Positions 26,699-35,067 of a stretch of DNA of 64,000 nt are shown here, one piece after another. The stretch comes from Pseudomonas putida. GTDB taxonomy: Bacteria; Pseudomonadota; Gammaproteobacteria; Pseudomonadales; Pseudomonadaceae. How positions within the stretch are numbered: the first letter of the stretch is position 1; every line of letters starts with the position of its first letter. The position numbers were made by a program, and so were the translations under genes. The DNA lies in the NCBI RefSeq assembly GCF_001941965.1, contig NZ_MKZO01000058.1:248001-312000 (forward strand). Reading direction: 5' to 3'. Below the pieces are notes generated by a model. It was given only the letters and a program-made list of their open reading frames with translations. It was not told the DNA's origin and did no database searches.

Positions 26699-29600
26699 TT
26701 TCCTTTGACGTTCCCGCTGTCGAGCCAATAGTCGCTGTCACTCAGGCTTCCGGTTGGCATGGTGTTGAGTGAGAGCTCCAGATCCCGGTCGTAATCGAAA
26801 TCGGCATCCTGGATGTTCGATTGCAAGTCGCAGATCACCAGCTTGTCGCTGATCAGGCCCTGCTCCAGCAGCAGGTCCGACGGTTCCTCGACTTCCAGGC
26901 GAATGCGCAGCACCGGGGTTTCGCCGTTCTTGCCCTGGGCGGTGGAGAAGCTGGCGCTGCCGCGCGGGGTGAAGCGCAGGGTGTACAGCGGCGAGGCCGA
27001 CCAGCGCTCGGCGGACAGCTGGCGGTAGCCCAGGTGCATGTCGCCGCGCATTTCCAGCCACGGCGTGCCGCGTTGTTCGCCTTCGCCGACGATGGGCAGT
27101 TCGATGCGGCCCTTGGACGACTTGAGGTCGTGGTAGACCACATTGCGGTGCGCGATGGTACCTGCTTTGTCGATCGGGCCGAAGTGCTTGATGATCGAGT
27201 AGGGCTTGAGCTCGACGGTGCGGAAATAGAAGTTCGGCACGCTGTGCTTCGAGCACAGCAGGCAGATCATCGCGCCCACCGAGGCGGTGCTCTTCGGATC
27301 GTCGATCAGGCCGTTGCGGTGGAACGGATACCAGCCGCCGGTGCGGTAGTTCTGCAGCGGCAGGATGCGTCCGGGCGGCAGCGGGATGCACTTGCGGATG
27401 AAGGCCTGGATGCCCGGCAGGCGCGATGGCCGGCCGGTGAGCAGGAGCATGTCGCACGGATAGTGGGCGACCACTTCGCACAGCTCGGTCAGGGCCCGGG
27501 TAATGTTGATCTGGCCGCCGATGAAGGCGTTGTGAACTTTTGCCAGGTCAAAGGTGATGACGGTCTGCAACAGATCGAGGGTGCCGTCCTGGCCGACTTC
27601 GCGACGTACCGCGGCGTGGACGAAGTCCAGCACGCCGTCGTTGACTGCGGCGTCGCCGAGGATCTCGCGCCAGGTCTGGGTGACGGGCGCGTGGACCTGT
27701 GCCGGGTCGTACTGCTCGTAGGCCTTGAGCAGGGCCAGGCCCAGCGGCACGAAGACCTGCAGGTTGAGTTGCTGGCGCAGGATCCGCTCCGGCGCGGAGG
27801 CATCGCCGTTGCCGCACAGGCGCGACATCAGGGCGTCCGGTTCGCTCACCCCGGCGTCGCCCAGGGCGTTGCGGAACGACGGCAGGACGAACTCCTGGAT
27901 CACGTCCAGGACGATGTCGTCACCGGCCACCTTGAAGCCATCGCGGAAACGCTGGCTGGGGATGATGTGCCCATGGCCGCCGGTGCCGCCGTTGCTGCCG
28001 CGGTCGAAGCGGTAGTCGGTGATCACCAGGTCGGTGGTGCCGCCGCCGATATCGATGGTGGCCAGGGTGATCTGGTCGCGCTCCTGGCGATCCGGGCGGG
28101 CGAGAGCTGCGAAGAACTCTTCCGGGTGTCCGTCGAAGTTCTCGTTGATCTCGTTGTACAGGTACACCAGCTGGCCGCAGCTGGCTTCGTCCCAGTCCAC
28201 GCGGATGCCCGGCAGCGGCGTGCGCGGCACCACGGTCTTGTCCTTGAACGGATTGCTCTCGCCGGCGTGCCAGCCGAGGCTCTTCCATACCAGGCCGACG
28301 GCTTCGTACAGGCGGTTGCTGAGGATGCTGCGCTCGGCCTGGGGCATGCCTGGCGGCACGGTCAGGGTGATGCTGTTGAGCTGGCGCGGTACCCGGGCGT
28401 GGCCCTGGCGCGAACGCTGGGCCGGGCTGTTGATCTGGGTCAGGGCCTGGGTGACCACCTCGGCGAGCATGAAAGTCATCAGGTTGCTGCGCGAGTAACG
28501 CGGGGTGAACACCGGCATGTCGTTCTTCGGCGGCAGGTACAGGGCCTGGCCGAGATCGTTGATCAGGTGCGAGAACGGCGCGGCGGTGGCCAGCGGCTCC
28601 TTGTCGGTCTTGACGTAGGCGGTGTTGAAGCGCCAGCCGTGGCCGTAGGGTTTCTCGTCCCACAGGTAGCGTTTCGGGCTGGACAGCCCGGTCGAGCCCT
28701 CGGTGCCGCGGCGGCGGCCGGCCAGGCGTCCGGCCTCGGCGCCGACGCGGGCGATGGTCGGCCACTGGAAGGCGTTGTGGCGGCCGCTCTTGACCGAGCA
28801 GTGGTCCTTGCCGAAATAGGCCTGGGTAAATTCCACGCGGCTTTCGAAGGCGGTGTCGTAGACCTTTTCCGGCTCGCTCAGGTCGCGCAGTTCCAGCACG
28901 TAGTTGTTCTTCAGGCCCGAGCCGGACTGGCCGTGGTCCTCGATGAGAATGCCGCAGGTCCGCGAGTTGCCGACGTCCAGCACCAGGTCCACCGGGATCG
29001 GCTTGACCACGCCCTGGGTTTCGTTGGCGATGACCTTGAGCTCGGGGATCTCGACCTGGGGCTTCTCGGTGCTCTGCTCGGCCGGGACCGGGCGGCGCAG
29101 CAGGCTCAGCACGTTGAGGTAGTGGGCGATGTGGCGGTTGCCTTGCAGGTCGCGGTCGCGCCGCTCGCGGGTCCACTCGGCGCGAGCCTCGACGTACAGC
29201 TCGGCGATCCACTCGCGGATCCATACATGGGTCAGGAACCAGCCGTATTCACGGGCGCTGGTGGCCAGCTTGAAGGCCACGCCGGAGCGCACGTCGTCCT
29301 CGTTCGGCGCCAGGTAGGCGGAGCCGGCGACGGTCGGCATGATACGGCTGTCGAAGGCCAGGGTCAGGCGGTGGGTGTTGCCGTCCACATCGGGCTGCGG
29401 CAGCTTGACCAGGCGCATCCGCGACCAGTTGTTCGGGCCCTCGTCGAAGCGATTGGGCGGCATGAAACGCAGGAACGGCAGTGGCAGCCAGATGCCGTCG
29501 AACAGCTTGAGGCTGTCTTCCATCGGCACGCGGAAATGGTTGTCGTCGGTGGTGTCGAATTCCACCTGGACCACCTTGTCCGGCTCCGGCTCGTAGAAGT

Positions 29601-29775
29601 CCTTGTACTCGCGGGACCACAGCAGGCGCGTCGGCACCATGCCGTTGTTCAGCTGCACGAACTTGCCGGCCTGTTCGCCATCCGGTCCGAGACGCAGGGC
29701 GAAATCCATGAATTGAATGCCGGTATCGCTGACCAGCGTGACCGTTTCTTCGAACTGGGTGATTTCGGGCAACAT
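26695..29775 (-). CDS. SrfB-like protein with actin/Hsp70-type ATPase fold
   Basis: A 1026-residue protein of the family annotated as virulence factor SrfB. Three hallmarks of the sugar kinase/Hsp70/actin fold are visible: phosphate-1 LVLDVGNSRTCGILIED near 262, phosphate-2 LATIDIGGGTTDLVI near 571 and an adenosine-type LLLTGRPSRLPGIQAF near 778. It should bind and hydrolyse ATP. No signal peptide or membrane span is seen. It lies between the srfA-like and srfC-like genes, coupled to the latter by an ATGA overlap, and probably acts with it on the inner face of the membrane. Confidence 0.87.
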   Translation of the reverse strand: MLPEITQFEETVTLVSDTGIQFMDFALRLGPDGEQAGKFVQLNNGMVPTRLLWSREYKDFYEPEPDKVVQVEFDTTDDNHFRVPMEDSLKLFDGIWLPLPFLRFMPPNRFDEGPNNWSRMRLVKLPQPDVDGNTHRLTLAFDSRIMPTVAGSAYLAPNEDDVRSGVAFKLATSAREYGWFLTHVWIREWIAELYVEARAEWTRERRDRDLQGNRHIAHYLNVLSLLRRPVPAEQSTEKPQVEIPELKVIANETQGVVKPIPVDLVLDVGNSRTCGILIEDHGQSGSGLKNNYVLELRDLSEPEKVYDTAFESRVEFTQAYFGKDHCSVKSGRHNAFQWPTIARVGAEAGRLAGRRRGTEGSTGLSSPKRYLWDEKPYGHGWRFNTAYVKTDKEPLATAAPFSHLINDLGQALYLPPKNDMPVFTPRYSRSNLMTFMLAEVVTQALTQINSPAQRSRQGHARVPRQLNSITLTVPPGMPQAERSILSNRLYEAVGLVWKSLGWHAGESNPFKDKTVVPRTPLPGIRVDWDEASCGQLVYLYNEINENFDGHPEEFFAALARPDRQERDQITLATIDIGGGTTDLVITDYRFDRGSNGGTGGHGHIIPSQRFRDGFKVAGDDIVLDVIQEFVLPSFRNALGDAGVSEPDALMSRLCGNGDASAPERILRQQLNLQVFVPLGLALLKAYEQYDPAQVHAPVTQTWREILGDAAVNDGVLDFVHAAVRREVGQDGTLDLLQTVITFDLAKVHNAFIGGQINITRALTELCEVVAHYPCDMLLLTGRPSRLPGIQAFIRKCIPLPPGRILPLQNYRTGGWYPFHRNGLIDDPKSTASVGAMICLLCSKHSVPNFYFRTVELKPYSIIKHFGPIDKAGTIAHRNVVYHDLKSSKGRIELPIVGEGEQRGTPWLEMRGDMHLGYRQLSAERWSASPLYTLRFTPRGSASFSTAQGKNGETPVLRIRLEVEEPSDLLLEQGLISDKLVICDLQSNIQDADFDYDRDLELSLNTMPTGSLSDSDYWLDSGNVKGK

Positions 29776-29791
29776 CGTCTGCGCTTCCGTG

Positions 29792-31243
29792 TTATTGACC
29801 GGCTTGCTTCATCAGCATCGGGAAGGCTTCGGCACCGTAGTTGCCGGAGCAGTCCGCAGCGCTGGTCGCACCCGGCTTGCAGTTCACCTGCGGGAGTTCA
29901 TAGCTGCTGCCATCGGCACAGGCCGCCTGGCCCGTGCTGTTGATCGACAGTTGGCCCTGGTTCATGGCCGCGGATACCGGCGCCTGGCAGTTCACGCCAT
30001 CGGAGCGGCGCACCGTGGCCTGGCCCTTGCCGTCCTTGAAGTCGTACTTCAGGCGCAGCGGCTTGCCGGTGCCCACTTCCTGGATGCCGGCACCGGCCCA
30101 GTCGCCATTGAGGAAGTCGGCGTTACCGTTGGCCGCGCCTGGCGGGATGCTCAGCATGTTCTGCGCGTTGGCCGGGGGTTGCTTGCCGTCTGGCAGTTCC
30201 GGTGGTGCAGGCGGAGCCTGGGTGGGTTCCGGCTGTGGCTCTGGTTGGGGTTCGGACTCCGGCGCAGGGGCTGGTGGCTCGGGGGCAGTGCTGCCGTCCG
30301 CCGGTTTCTGCTCGGGCGGGGTCGCGGTGTCGCTGCCAGGCGCAAGCGAGCCGTCCTGTGGCGAGCCACCGGCGCCCGTGCCTGCGGAGCCGTTGCCGGA
30401 TCCAAGGTTGCCCAGGCCATTGCCGGTGCCGCCCGGCACAGTGACCGAACCGCCGCGCTTGTTCAGGTCGATGTCCTCGTTATTCGTGGTCGGCCAGTCG
30501 TTGGTCGGCGGCACCACGACTTCCGGTGTGCAGCGGCGCAAGCCGAACAACAGCAGCAGGAGCAGCAACAGCAGGAGCGGCAGCAGCCACCACCAGCGCC
30601 GCCACCAGGGGGTGACGGGCACGACGGGGGGCGGCGGCGGTGCCAGCGGGGCGACCGGAGGCACAGGCGTTGGCGGGGCGACGGGCGGCGCCACGACCGG
30701 CTCCGCGGCCTTGGCTACCTTGGGGTACAGGCACAGCAGGGGCTCGCGGGCACGCTCGGCACCGGCATGGATAAAGCCCCAGAAGGTCAGGACCGGGCGA
30801 CCGTCGACCAGATAGACGAAGTTTTCGTCGGGGAAGGGGATCACGCAGGTCAGCAGCTTGCCGAACACCGTGGTGTCGCCCTGGGCGTTGTTGCGCGACC
30901 CGGCCAGCGGCTGGCCGTGAGCATCCAGGCCGAGCAGGTTGTTGCTCAGGTCATTGATGCGGGTTTTCAGCACTTCGAGCTGGGCACGGGCGGGCGCGCG
31001 CTCTTCCTCGGTGGCGCTGGTCCACGGGATCACGTCGCCGGGGCGCTCGCTGTACCAATCGAGGGTACTGCCTCGTTCATCACTCTGGGGGATAGCCAGG
31101 TGCTCGACCAGGTCCGGATGCTCCGGATACTTGCGCCGAATCGCCTCGCGAATCTGCAAAGCCGCACGATAGACGGGCTGGCCGGTCTCACCCAATGCGG
31201 TGAAGTCTTCACTTCGCCCGCTACGCAGCAATACTCCACGCAT
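29792..31243 (-). CDS. SrfA-like membrane protein, first gene of the cluster
   Basis: A 483-residue protein in the position of SrfA. Its N-terminal domain (HLAIPQSDERGSTLDWYSER, then YLVDGRPVLTFWG) is recognisably related to the N-termini of the two von Willebrand A paralogues 14-17 kb away. A proline stretch, an Arg/Trp-rich membrane span at about 209-234, a Gly/Ser/Pro-rich linker and a C-terminal cysteine-containing domain of about 125 residues follow. The domain order again implies a cytoplasmic head, one span and a periplasmic head. Confidence 0.8.
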   Translation of the reverse strand: MRGVLLRSGRSEDFTALGETGQPVYRAALQIREAIRRKYPEHPDLVEHLAIPQSDERGSTLDWYSERPGDVIPWTSATEEERAPARAQLEVLKTRINDLSNNLLGLDAHGQPLAGSRNNAQGDTTVFGKLLTCVIPFPDENFVYLVDGRPVLTFWGFIHAGAERAREPLLCLYPKVAKAAEPVVAPPVAPPTPVPPVAPLAPPPPPVVPVTPWWRRWWWLLPLLLLLLLLLLFGLRRCTPEVVVPPTNDWPTTNNEDIDLNKRGGSVTVPGGTGNGLGNLGSGNGSAGTGAGGSPQDGSLAPGSDTATPPEQKPADGSTAPEPPAPAPESEPQPEPQPEPTQAPPAPPELPDGKQPPANAQNMLSIPPGAANGNADFLNGDWAGAGIQEVGTGKPLRLKYDFKDGKGQATVRRSDGVNCQAPVSAAMNQGQLSINSTGQAACADGSSYELPQVNCKPGATSAADCSGNYGAEAFPMLMKQAGQ

Positions 31244-31328
31244 CCTTGAAGACCTACCTAGTCTCTAATCCGATTCCATCCGGTATCCTGATTTCAATAC
31301 CGAAAAACCGCGCAACACTAATGGCAAA

Positions 31329-31371
31329 ATGATTTGTGCGTCAAATCATGACACAGCAATTCGTTCGAATT
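31329..31371. promoter_or_regulatory. Two palindromes upstream of the srf-like cluster
   Basis: ATGATTTG-tgcgt-CAAATCAT (31329-31349) is a perfect 8-bp inverted repeat and AATTCG-TT-CGAATT (31358-31371) is a perfect 6-bp one. They lie 86-128 bases upstream of the first gene, in a stretch otherwise without coding signs, and are candidate operator sites. Confidence 0.4.
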
Positions 31372-31425
31372 GGCGTCAAAAAGCCGTGGTTTCGGAGGGG
31401 AGGCAGACAGAGGGTGCAGTCCACA

Positions 31426-31456
31426 CTGTGGGAGCTGGCAATGCTGGCGACGAGGT
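31426..31456. repeat. Degenerate single REP
   Basis: CTGTGGGAGCTGGCA matches the REP core, but the second half-palindrome is altered (ATGCTGGCGACGAGGTC). It stands alone with no partner, so it looks like a decayed half of a REPIN. Confidence 0.6.
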
Positions 31457-31464
31457 CATCAGCC

Positions 31465-31497
31465 ACAAAAAAGGCCTGCTCTTCAAAGCAGGCCCTT
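31465..31497 (-). terminator. Terminator of YcaC-like gene copy 1
   Basis: On the minus strand GGCCTGCT-TTGAAG-AGCAGGCC forms an 8-bp stem followed by six T residues, five bases past the stop codon. Confidence 0.85.
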
Positions 31498-31501
31498 TCT
31501 C

Positions 31502-32128
31502 TTATTTGGCAGTGAACGCCGAGTAGCTGTTCATCAGGTTGCGATAGTTGGGAATCCGCTGCGACAGCAGATTGCCCAGCCCTTCGATATCGTTGCGCCA
31601 GTCGCGGTGCAGCTCACAGGCTACCGAGAACCAGTTCATCATCTGCGCACCGGCCTGGGTCATGCGGTTCCATGCGGCCTGTTGCACGGTGGTGTTGAAG
31701 GTCCCGGACGCATCGGTCACCACGAACACCTCGAAACCTTCAGCCAGCGCCGACAGGGTCGGGAAGGCTACGCAGACATCAGTCACCACACCGGCAATGA
31801 TCAACTGCTTGCGACCAGTCGCCTTGATCGCCTTGACGAAGTCTTCGTTGTCCCAGGCATTGATCTGGCCCGGACGCGCGATGTACGGCGCGTCAGGGAA
31901 CATCTCTTTCAGCTCTGGAACAAGCGGACCGTTCGGGCCTTGTTCGAAGCTGGTGGTCAGGATGGTCGGCAGTTCGAAGAACTTCGCCAGGTCGGCCAGC
32001 GCCAGCACGTTGTTCTTGAACTCGTTCGGCGAGAAGTCCTGGACCAGGGAGATCAGACCGGTCTGGTGGTCGACCAGGAGAACTACGGCGTCGTCTTTGT
32101 TCAGGCGGTTGTAGGTGGCGTTGGTCAT
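31502..32128 (-). CDS. YcaC-like isochorismatase-family hydrolase, copy 1
   Basis: A 208-residue cysteine hydrolase of the isochorismatase/YcaC family. Asp20 in LLVDHQTGL and Cys119 in GVVTDVCVAF are the expected catalytic residues. The true substrate of YcaC proteins is unknown. It differs from the copy at 34287 at only two residues (Ala84 against Pro84 and Phe205 against Leu205), so the two arose by recent duplication or are kept alike by gene conversion. Confidence 0.9.
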   Translation of the reverse strand: MTNATYNRLNKDDAVVLLVDHQTGLISLVQDFSPNEFKNNVLALADLAKFFELPTILTTSFEQGPNGPLVPELKEMFPDAPYIARPGQINAWDNEDFVKAIKATGRKQLIIAGVVTDVCVAFPTLSALAEGFEVFVVTDASGTFNTTVQQAAWNRMTQAGAQMMNWFSVACELHRDWRNDIEGLGNLLSQRIPNYRNLMNSYSAFTAK

Positions 32129-32337
32129 GGTGGAAATCCTTTTGTTCGAGAAGTTTGTTTTGGGTGGTTGCCGCTAGGTGTGGCCAGATTAGGGGTTTCT
32201 CGAAACGGGATAAATCGGCTGAAAACGGTATGACTGTCTCGCTCTGGTGGACAAAAAGCGAGGCGATGAGCCGTCGATGTGCGTCGCGACAAATGGCGCT
32301 ATGCTTGCGTCACTTGTCGCATATCAAGGAGTAAGCC

Positions 32338-32808
32338 ATGGTTGCCGCCGACACCTATGCCCGCAAATCCCTCCGTGCCAGCCGCCGGCCCACGGAGTAC
32401 CTACTGCGCGAAGAGGCCGGCCTGCTCAGTCCGGTCATGGTCTACCGCCTCACCGCCCAGGGTTTCGACCTCAAGGACGTGCAGGCGATGCTGGCGCTGT
32501 CCGAGCTGTATTCGACGCGCAAGATCATGAGCCGCATTGTCGGCAAATCGGTCAGGACGCTGCAGCGCCAGGGCAGCAAGCAATCCGCCCATCTGAATGC
32601 CCAGCAAAGCGCCGTGGCCTTCCAGTTCGCCCGGGTGCTGGAGCGCGCGATCGAGGTATTCGGTTCGCTAAGCCTGGCGGAGGAATGGCTGGGGCGGCCG
32701 TGCAAGTACCTCGACGGCGATGTGCCGCTGGATGTCATCGACAACCCGGTCGGCTTCCAGGCGGTCGAGGATTATCTGGAGCGCATCGAGCACGGGGTCT
32801 ATCAGTGA
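32338..32808 (+). CDS. Xre/MbcA/ParS-type antitoxin
   Basis: A 156-residue antitoxin of the Xre-RES class. The N-terminal part is helical with a Cro-like HTH region (GFDLKDVQAMLALSELYSTR, then VGKSVRTLQRQ). The C-terminal DUF2384-type domain (RVLERAIEVFGSLSLAEEWL; LDVIDNPVGFQAVEDYLERI) is the part that blocks the RES active site in known pairs. An AAGGAG site precedes the ATG. The stop overlaps the toxin start by four bases, so the two are translationally coupled and presumably autoregulated. Confidence 0.92.
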   Translation: MVAADTYARKSLRASRRPTEYLLREEAGLLSPVMVYRLTAQGFDLKDVQAMLALSELYSTRKIMSRIVGKSVRTLQRQGSKQSAHLNAQQSAVAFQFARVLERAIEVFGSLSLAEEWLGRPCKYLDGDVPLDVIDNPVGFQAVEDYLERIEHGVYQ

Positions 32809-33296
32809 ATCCGTTGCCGTGGTCTGGCGCCTGGTACGCCTGGCGCCTCGATCGAGAGGTGTACAAGGATTCCTGGGACAGCGGCATCGGCGCGCACAAG
32901 CTCGGCGGGCGCTGGAATCCGCCGGGGCGCAAGGTGGTCTACGCCGCGGCGGACCCTTCGACCGCCATTCTCGAAGTGGCGGTGCACCTTGGCTTCGATG
33001 CCCTGGATACGGTGCGCCATGTGCTCACCTGCTTCGAGGTGCTGGACCCCGGCCTGATCAAGGTCGTGCAGCCCGAGGACGTGCCCAATCCGGTCTGGCT
33101 CAGCAGTGCGGCGGCCTCGCCCAATCAACAGAAATTCGTCGATGCCTTGCTGGCGGAACATGCGTTCGTGCTGATTCCGTCGGCGGTGAGCCGGCATTCG
33201 TGGAATCTGCTGGTGAGTTGCGAGTTGGCGGCGGGGAAGTATCGGGTGGTGAGGCAGGAGCGGTTTGGGTTGGATACGCGGTTGGTGAAGGTGTAG
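32805..33296 (+). CDS. RES-domain toxin
   Basis: A 163-residue RES-family toxin. Members of this family halt growth by consuming NAD+ or ADP-ribosylating targets. The family residues are in WYAWRLDREVYKDSW, GGRWNPPGRKVVYAA and AILEVAVHLG. It begins at GTG 32805 within GTGA, overlapping the antitoxin stop. The 3' 55 bases (33231-33285) have a degraded second copy at 35068-35122, showing that this locus was once part of a duplication. Confidence 0.92.
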   Translation: MNPLPWSGAWYAWRLDREVYKDSWDSGIGAHKLGGRWNPPGRKVVYAAADPSTAILEVAVHLGFDALDTVRHVLTCFEVLDPGLIKVVQPEDVPNPVWLSSAAASPNQQKFVDALLAEHAFVLIPSAVSRHSWNLLVSCELAAGKYRVVRQERFGLDTRLVKV

Positions 33297-33417
33297 TGCC
33301 GTGTTTTCCGCGCGAGGAACGCTGTGATCTAATCGCGCGCCCCTGCATCGTCGGTAGACAGGTTGCAGATGCTGTCGGGCGAGCGATGCGACCACGCGAA
33401 TCAATAAGGAGATTATT

Positions 33418-34233
33418 TTGCTCAAGGCAATGACCGCTTCCTTCCTGCTGCTCTGCGGCACCCTGGCGTACGCCGCACAACCGGCGGCGCCGTTGAGCCC
33501 TGCCGCTGCGCAGGAGATCGCCAACGTGTTCAAGGATCGCTACGAAAGCGACTTCAAGCGGGAGATGAGCAGGACCCACCAGATGGCCTTTCCCACCAAG
33601 GAGCAATCGGTCGTCTATTCGAAATACATGAACAAGGCCTTCTCCAGCGCCGGCTACAGCCTCGACGCAACGCTGAATGACTACCTGCACGCTTTGCGCA
33701 CGCCTGGTGTGATCCTGTTCATGTCGAAGTTGAACCTCGAGACCTACGCAATTTCCCTCAAGTCCGAGGCAGTTGGCGGGGCGTTCATGGAAACCGGGGC
33801 GATCTCGCAAAAGACCTTCGACTACGCCAGGGATATCGCCAGGGAAGTACCGATCAGCAATGCCGACTACATTTTTCAGGCAGATCCGGGCTACCGGATC
33901 GCGGGTATCGAAGGCCTGCCCCAGGACTACGAGCATCGTGAAGAACGGCTGATCGGCTATGTGAAGCAGGGTTCGGAAATCTGGGATGAGTGGCTGTATT
34001 TCGAAAGCGCGTCCCTGCCGGGTGAAGAACACGGCATGGGGCTGGTTGACCTGACCAAGGTCACCCCGGAGGAAATGCAGATCTGGAAAGCGCTGCTGGG
34101 CAAGAAGGTCAAACTTGAAGGGACCTACTTCACCGCCCGTGGTATCGAACTGGGCAGTGACAAGGGCACCAAGCGCATCCGGAACCCGAATTTCTTCGAT
34201 CTGAAGCAGGAACTGGCCTTTAAGGTGCTCTGA
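33418..34233 (+). CDS. Uncharacterised exported protein
   Basis: A 271-residue protein with a signal peptide (MTASFLLLCGTLAYA/AQPAAP) and no family I recognise. The mature part is mixed helical and has a conserved-looking block KTFDYARDIAREVPISNADYI. The best start is TTG 33418, six bases after AAGGAG; an ATG at 33430 also fits. It is enclosed by the two YcaC-like copies and runs convergent to copy 2. It is probably periplasmic. Confidence 0.7.
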   Translation: MLKAMTASFLLLCGTLAYAAQPAAPLSPAAAQEIANVFKDRYESDFKREMSRTHQMAFPTKEQSVVYSKYMNKAFSSAGYSLDATLNDYLHALRTPGVILFMSKLNLETYAISLKSEAVGGAFMETGAISQKTFDYARDIAREVPISNADYIFQADPGYRIAGIEGLPQDYEHREERLIGYVKQGSEIWDEWLYFESASLPGEEHGMGLVDLTKVTPEEMQIWKALLGKKVKLEGTYFTARGIELGSDKGTKRIRNPNFFDLKQELAFKVL

Positions 34234-34250
34234 ACGACGACAGCAACAAT

Positions 34251-34284
34251 AAAAAGGCCTGCTCTTTTCAGAGCAGGCCTTTTG
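34251..34284. terminator. Bidirectional terminator
   Basis: AGGCCTGCTC-TTTTCA-GAGCAGGCCT is a perfect 10-bp stem with A5 on one side and TTTTG on the other, placed between the convergent exported-protein gene and YcaC-like copy 2. It resembles the terminator at 31465 and may have been copied with the gene. Confidence 0.85.
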
Positions 34285-34286
34285 TC

Positions 34287-34913
34287 TTACTTGGCGGTCA
34301 ACGCCGAGTAGCTGTTCATCAGGTTGCGATAGTTGGGAATCCGCTGCGACAGCAGGTTGCCCAGACCTTCGATATCGTTGCGCCAGTCGCGGTGCAGCTC
34401 ACAGGCTACCGAGAACCAGTTCATCATCTGCGCGCCGGCCTGGGTCATGCGGTTCCACGCGGCCTGTTGCACGGTGGTATTGAAGGTGCCGGAAGCGTCG
34501 GTCACCACGAACACCTCGAAGCCTTCGGCCAGTGCCGAGAGAGTCGGGAAGGCTACGCACACGTCAGTCACCACACCGGCAATGATCAACTGCTTGCGAC
34601 CAGTCGCCTTGATCGCCTTGACGAAGTCTTCGTTGTCCCAGGCGTTGATCTGGCCTGGACGCGGGATGTACGGAGCATCCGGGAACATCTCTTTCAGCTC
34701 TGGCACCAGCGGACCGTTCGGACCTTGCTCGAAGCTTGTGGTCAGGATGGTTGGCAGTTCGAAGAACTTGGCCAGGTCGGCCAGCGCCAATACGTTGTTC
34801 TTGAACTCGTTCGGCGAGAAGTCCTGGACCAGGGAGATCAGACCGGTCTGGTGGTCAACCAGGAGGACTACGGCGTCGTCTTTGTTCAGGCGGTTGTAGG
34901 TGGCGTTGGTCAT
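34287..34913 (-). CDS. YcaC-like isochorismatase-family hydrolase, copy 2
   Basis: The near-identical second copy of the gene at 31502, 208 residues with Asp20 and Cys119 retained. Its upstream 120 bases also match those of copy 1 (CATGGTGGAAATCCTTTTGT, then ACGGTATGACTGTCTCG), so promoter and gene were duplicated together. The frame reaches further upstream, but the ATG at 34913 is the one conserved in both copies. Confidence 0.9.
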   Translation of the reverse strand: MTNATYNRLNKDDAVVLLVDHQTGLISLVQDFSPNEFKNNVLALADLAKFFELPTILTTSFEQGPNGPLVPELKEMFPDAPYIPRPGQINAWDNEDFVKAIKATGRKQLIIAGVVTDVCVAFPTLSALAEGFEVFVVTDASGTFNTTVQQAAWNRMTQAGAQMMNWFSVACELHRDWRNDIEGLGNLLSQRIPNYRNLMNSYSALTAK

Positions 34914-35067
34914 GGTGGAAATCCTTTTGTTCGAGAAGTTTGTTTGGGTGGTTGCCGCTAGGTGTGTCCAGATTAGGGGGTTCTCGAAACGGGATAAATC
35001 GGGTGGGAACGGTATGACTGTCTCGTTCAAGTGGACAAATGCTAGGCGAGGACGCTGGAGTCCGTCG

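Noticed and set aside
26821..29943. A 1040-residue open frame antisense to the srfB-like gene (and similar long antisense frames at 20350-23016 and 17345-19198)
   Set aside because: These are by-products of high GC content at third positions; their translations are low-complexity Ala/Gly/Val/Arg strings with no family motifs, while the opposite strand carries clear domains.
13552..31243. Type VI secretion cluster
   Set aside because: The PpkA-like von Willebrand protein and FGE fold recall T6SS accessory genes, but no tssB, tssC, hcp, vgrG, clpV, tssM or kinase domain is present.
31426..31456. Eighth full REPIN
   Set aside because: Only one degenerate REP half is present, with no inverted partner within 100 bases.
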